Position numbers and translations under genes: made by a program. The notes under the pieces were generated by a model. The model ran no database searches. It was not told the DNA's origin and was given only the letters and a program-made list of their open reading frames with translations. Shown one piece after another: positions 5,274 through 8,026 of a stretch of 8,026 nucleotides of DNA. The number at the start of each line of letters is the position of its first letter. Positions within the stretch are counted from its first letter, which is position 1. Location: positions 1-8,026 of the forward strand of contig JAUPLK010000059.1 of assembly GCA_030836925.1 (NCBI GenBank), written 5' to 3'. This DNA comes from Pseudomonadota bacterium. Its GTDB lineage: Bacteria > Pseudomonadota > Gammaproteobacteria > Steroidobacterales > GCA-2729495.

Positions 5274-8026
5274 TCAGCGGCCCGCCCCGAAGCGATAGCC
5301 GGCACGTATACCGAACACGCGCGGATCGGGCATGTTGGCGAAGTAATGCGTCGTACCCAGACCGGCCGTAAAGCCCAGGTCGGTCACCTGGTCACCGAAG
5401 TCCGGACCACTGCCACCGGTCTTGAAGGTGTTGTCATCCAGCACGTTATCGACGTAGGCGATGACTTCCCACTGGTCTGAGACCAGCCCCAGGCGCAGAT
5501 CCATCAGCGCATACGAGTCAAACTCGACCAGATTCTCCGGTTCGGCCCAGCGCTTGTCCTGCCAGCTGCCGCTCAACTCAAACAGGTACTCGTAGGGCGT
5601 GTCGAGGAACGGCCGCTGGATGCGCATCGAGGCTGCATAGGACTGCTTCGGCGTCCGCTCCAGCTCGTTGCCCGCGTAATCGAGGCTGCAGAAGGCCACG
5701 GGCTGCGCATCACCGGCATTGATACCATCGTTGTCGTACTGGCCATTCTGCAGGCGGCTGGTATCCTCGATCGTGATGTCCGCGGGGTCCTCTGCGACCT
5801 GCTCCACCCCGTCGCGCCCGGTGTATTTGTAGACCAGCGGACAGGAGCCATAGGCGGCCGCACGCACCAGGTTGCGGGTATCGTCGGTCCAGTCGGTGTA
5901 TTCGGCATCGAGCAGGGTGCCACTCAGGCTGAGCAGCAGGCCTTCCATGAATTCGGGCTGCCAGATGGTCTCGAACTCAAATCCCCACACCTCTGCTCCG
6001 GAGGCATTGACCACCCGCGGATTGGCAACACCGGCATTGTCCAGTACCTGGATGCTGACCTGCTTGGCGGTGTAATCCTGGAAGAACAGCGAGGAATTGA
6101 ACTGCCAGAAACCTGCGGCTTCGAACTGCGTCTTTAGACCGAGTTCGTAAGCTTTAAGCTTCTCCGGATCGAACCGCTCGTTCTCGAGTGTCGGCGGTAC
6201 ACTACCACCGCCACCGATCAGTGCATTGATGCCACCGGGCTTCTGCGCGTAGGCATAGGAGAAAAACAGCTTGGTGTCTTCGATGGGACTCCAGTCCAGG
6301 GTCAGCTTCGGTGTGTTGTAGCTGGAACTCGTCGAGCCCTCGATGTAGCGCCAGGTGAGCTCGACCGGCAGTACATTGGGCGGGGTGAGAATTTCATTAT
6401 TGACATAGCCGAACATCACCCGTTCGTTGTCACACAATGTACGGGTCTGGTCGAGCCACGCCACCGCACGATTCGCACCGCCCGGATTCGACGAACTGTA
6501 TGAACCCGGAATAAAGGCAAGCTCGGAGCAGCTCGATCCACTGGGCTTGGTCATGCTGGATTCTTCATTGACCCAGCGATCCTCGAGGGTCAGATTCAGC
6601 TCATCGGTGAGCGCCCAGTCGACACGGGCATAGAAGGACCAGTGCCGGGTGGTTGCATCCCAGGTCGATGCGGTCGCGCCGGGCGTCGCATTCGGAAAAT
6701 TGACCGGATCAGAGACACCGATCTGACGATAAAGATCCTGCCAGGAGGTCAGGCTGGCCGCGTAGGCGGGATCACCATCGCAAAGCCCCGCCACCTGCGC
6801 CAGGCTGCCGGTGGTCGGATCGGAGACGGGATTGCCGTTGGCGTCCAGGACAGGGTTTCCGTCCCCATCGAGCAGCGGCGAGGTCGTGGACTGGTCACGC
6901 GAGAAAGGCGAGCAACTGATGATGTAGTTCTTGTCCTTGAGGAGGCGATGGTCCTGCCAGTAAAGCACGCCGCCCGTCAGCTTCCAGGGTCCATCCCACT
7001 GGGTTTCGTAGCGAAATTCCTGGCTGAACTGCTTGGTGTCGGTTTCCTGGTCGGAACCCTGCTGCCCCATCAGCGTATCGCGACGGCCACTCAGCACATT
7101 GCCATTGGCATCGTAGGTGTAGGCGATCTGCCCATTGCCATTGAAATCGGTGGCGGAACTGGCCTGATAGTCCTGGTCATAGACATCGGTGGAATTGAAA
7201 TCCGTCCAGCCCGTGTATGAGGAGACCAGGCCGTAACCCAGGTCGATGCTGGCCAGCAAGCTGGCACGGAAGGTTCGCGTATCAGTGCCGGGAAACTCGC
7301 CACCCGTCGTGGGATCCTCGCTGAGTGAAACCACGTGGCCATCGGCATCACCCATATTCCTGGGCAGACAGAATCCCGGGGCGCCGGGCGTGATGTTGAG
7401 CGGATCAAAACCGTTCTTCGGGCAGTAGGTGCCAAAGTTGAACAGGTTGGTACCGCCACTGGACGCCTTTTGCCAGTCGGGCTGCCCATAGACATCACCG
7501 GTGATGATCGGGTTGACGATCTCCTTGGCACGCGGATCATTCAGAAATACCGGGGTATCGCCCTGCATGTTCACCACTGCACGCGGGTCATAGTGCTCCT
7601 TGCTGGTTTCCAGCCGGCCTTTGATTTTCACCGCATCAGTGGGCCGCCACATCGCCGTGAGCGCACCGCCGACGCCATCCGAACCACCGACATCGGCGCC
7701 GGACTGGCTGTTGGTGAAGTAACCGTCCTCGTTGAATTGCACGCCGGACAGGGCAAGGCTGATGGTATCGGTAAGCGGACCGCTGACCCCGCCGTCCACG
7801 GTTCGCCGTCCGTAATCGCCGACATCCAGATTGACGCGGCCTTCAAACTCGTCACCGGGTTCCTTGGTGATATAGGAAATTGCGCCGGCGAACGCCGAGC
7901 GACCGAACAATGCACTCTGCGGCCCCTTGACCACCTCGATCCGCTCCACGTCACTGAGCAGGCGCCGGTTGGCCAGCAGGCCCGAACCGGCGGAGATCAG
8001 GTTCTCGGTCGTGACGTCGATGCCAT
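5274..8026 (-). CDS. TonB-dependent outer-membrane receptor (partial, N-terminus beyond right edge)
   Basis: 916 residues are visible and the frame stays open to the right edge. The true start, signal peptide and TonB box are outside the window; the GTG at 7949 is an internal codon, because plug-domain sequence continues upstream of it (DGIDVTTENL). The end of the plug is clear: VERIEVVKGPQSALFGR, then FAGAISYITKEP, the usual junction before the first barrel strands. The rest alternates aromatic amphipathic beta-strands with long, Gly/Asn/Asp-rich loops. The C-terminus is VFGIRAGYRFGAGR; the usual terminal aromatic is followed by four extra residues. Eight cysteines occur in four sequential, loop-located pairs. 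One loop (about 6815-6870) carries an acidic GNPV repeat. Such receptors import siderophores, vitamins or large organic substrates with energy from TonB-ExbBD. No iron or cobalamin gene is nearby, so uptake of the substrate handled by the neighbouring catabolic operon is plausible. Confidence 0.95.
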   Translation of the reverse strand, partial: GIDVTTENLISAGSGLLANRRLLSDVERIEVVKGPQSALFGRSAFAGAISYITKEPGDEFEGRVNLDVGDYGRRTVDGGVSGPLTDTISLALSGVQFNEDGYFTNSQSGADVGGSDGVGGALTAMWRPTDAVKIKGRLETSKEHYDPRAVVNMQGDTPVFLNDPRAKEIVNPIITGDVYGQPDWQKASSGGTNLFNFGTYCPKNGFDPLNITPGAPGFCLPRNMGDADGHVVSLSEDPTTGGEFPGTDTRTFRASLLASIDLGYGLVSSYTGWTDFNSTDVYDQDYQASSATDFNGNGQIAYTYDANGNVLSGRRDTLMGQQGSDQETDTKQFSQEFRYETQWDGPWKLTGGVLYWQDHRLLKDKNYIISCSPFSRDQSTTSPLLDGDGNPVLDANGNPVSDPTTGSLAQVAGLCDGDPAYAASLTSWQDLYRQIGVSDPVNFPNATPGATASTWDATTRHWSFYARVDWALTDELNLTLEDRWVNEESSMTKPSGSSCSELAFIPGSYSSSNPGGANRAVAWLDQTRTLCDNERVMFGYVNNEILTPPNVLPVELTWRYIEGSTSSSYNTPKLTLDWSPIEDTKLFFSYAYAQKPGGINALIGGGGSVPPTLENERFDPEKLKAYELGLKTQFEAAGFWQFNSSLFFQDYTAKQVSIQVLDNAGVANPRVVNASGAEVWGFEFETIWQPEFMEGLLLSLSGTLLDAEYTDWTDDTRNLVRAAAYGSCPLVYKYTGRDGVEQVAEDPADITIEDTSRLQNGQYDNDGINAGDAQPVAFCSLDYAGNELERTPKQSYAASMRIQRPFLDTPYEYLFELSGSWQDKRWAEPENLVEFDSYALMDLRLGLVSDQWEVIAYVDNVLDDNTFKTGGSGPDFGDQVTDLGFTAGLGTTHYFANMPDPRVFGIRAGYRFGAGR
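6818..6869 (-). repeat. In-frame acidic GNPV repeat in a receptor loop
   Basis: The receptor here encodes DGDGNPVLDANGNPVSD, two tandem copies of a D-x-(D/N)-G-N-P-V unit, with near-identical DNA in both copies. This Asp/Asn/Gly spacing resembles calcium-binding loops (DxDxN/DG). A similar segment (DANGNV) lies near 7090-7110. It most likely belongs to an extracellular loop. Calcium binding is inferred from the pattern only. Confidence 0.45.

Noticed and set aside
4704..5480. Plus-strand open frame of 258 codons spanning the membrane-protein end and the terminator
   Set aside because: It runs through the perfect hairpin terminator and into the antisense of the receptor. The membrane-protein frame is clearly the coding one.
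7947..7949. GTG at 7949 as the start of the receptor
   Set aside because: The frame stays open to the window edge and the 25 upstream residues are typical plug-domain sequence, so this GTG is internal.
1..8026. tRNA, rRNA, CRISPR array, insertion sequence or prophage
   Set aside because: No regularly spaced repeats, transposase-like frames or cloverleaf-like sequences were seen by eye. A dedicated scan (tRNA and CRISPR finders) was not possible here.

Overview
The window comes from a high-GC proteobacterium, most likely a gammaproteobacterium or a similar hydrocarbon/steroid-degrading aerobe. The grounds are the dense minus-strand operon, the large TonB-dependent outer-membrane receptor and the catabolic gene content. 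The taxonomic call is inference, because no rRNA or other marker gene is present.

Layout. Positions 1-4339 hold four genes on the minus strand, transcribed right to left and packed tightly (gaps of 2, 5 and 37 bases). In order of transcription they are: an ACMSD-type amidohydrolase-fold protein (4339-3467), an AMP-forming acyl-CoA ligase (3464-1929), a DsbA / 2-hydroxychromene-2-carboxylate isomerase-like protein (1923-1270), and the N-terminal 410 residues of a Tat-exported molybdopterin enzyme of the type II DMSO reductase family (1232 to the left edge, where it is cut). Positions 4340-4527 are a non-coding divergent spacer with small inverted repeats. A multi-pass membrane protein of unknown function runs on the plus strand (4528-5202). 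It converges on a TonB-dependent receptor on the minus strand (right edge to 5274, N-terminus cut). A strong hairpin terminator lies between these two genes.

How the genes may work together. The type II DMSO reductase family includes respiratory nitrate, selenate and chlorate reductases. It also includes periplasmic hydroxylases that add water-derived oxygen to unactivated C-H bonds (ethylbenzene dehydrogenase, p-cymene dehydrogenase, steroid C25 dehydrogenase). Co-transcription with an acyl-CoA ligase, a kappa-GST-type isomerase and an amidohydrolase-fold protein, beside an outer-membrane receptor, fits catabolism of a hydrophobic compound better than respiration. A working model is uptake by the receptor, periplasmic hydroxylation by the Mo enzyme, then cytoplasmic CoA activation and further conversion. 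The substrate cannot be read from the sequence. The electron-transfer subunits and chaperone expected for the Mo enzyme would lie beyond the left edge.

Two of the operon proteins have altered active-site motifs. The amidohydrolase lacks both histidines of the usual metal-binding HxH. The isomerase-like protein has Cys where this family normally has its catalytic Ser. These are the most distinctive features of the window.
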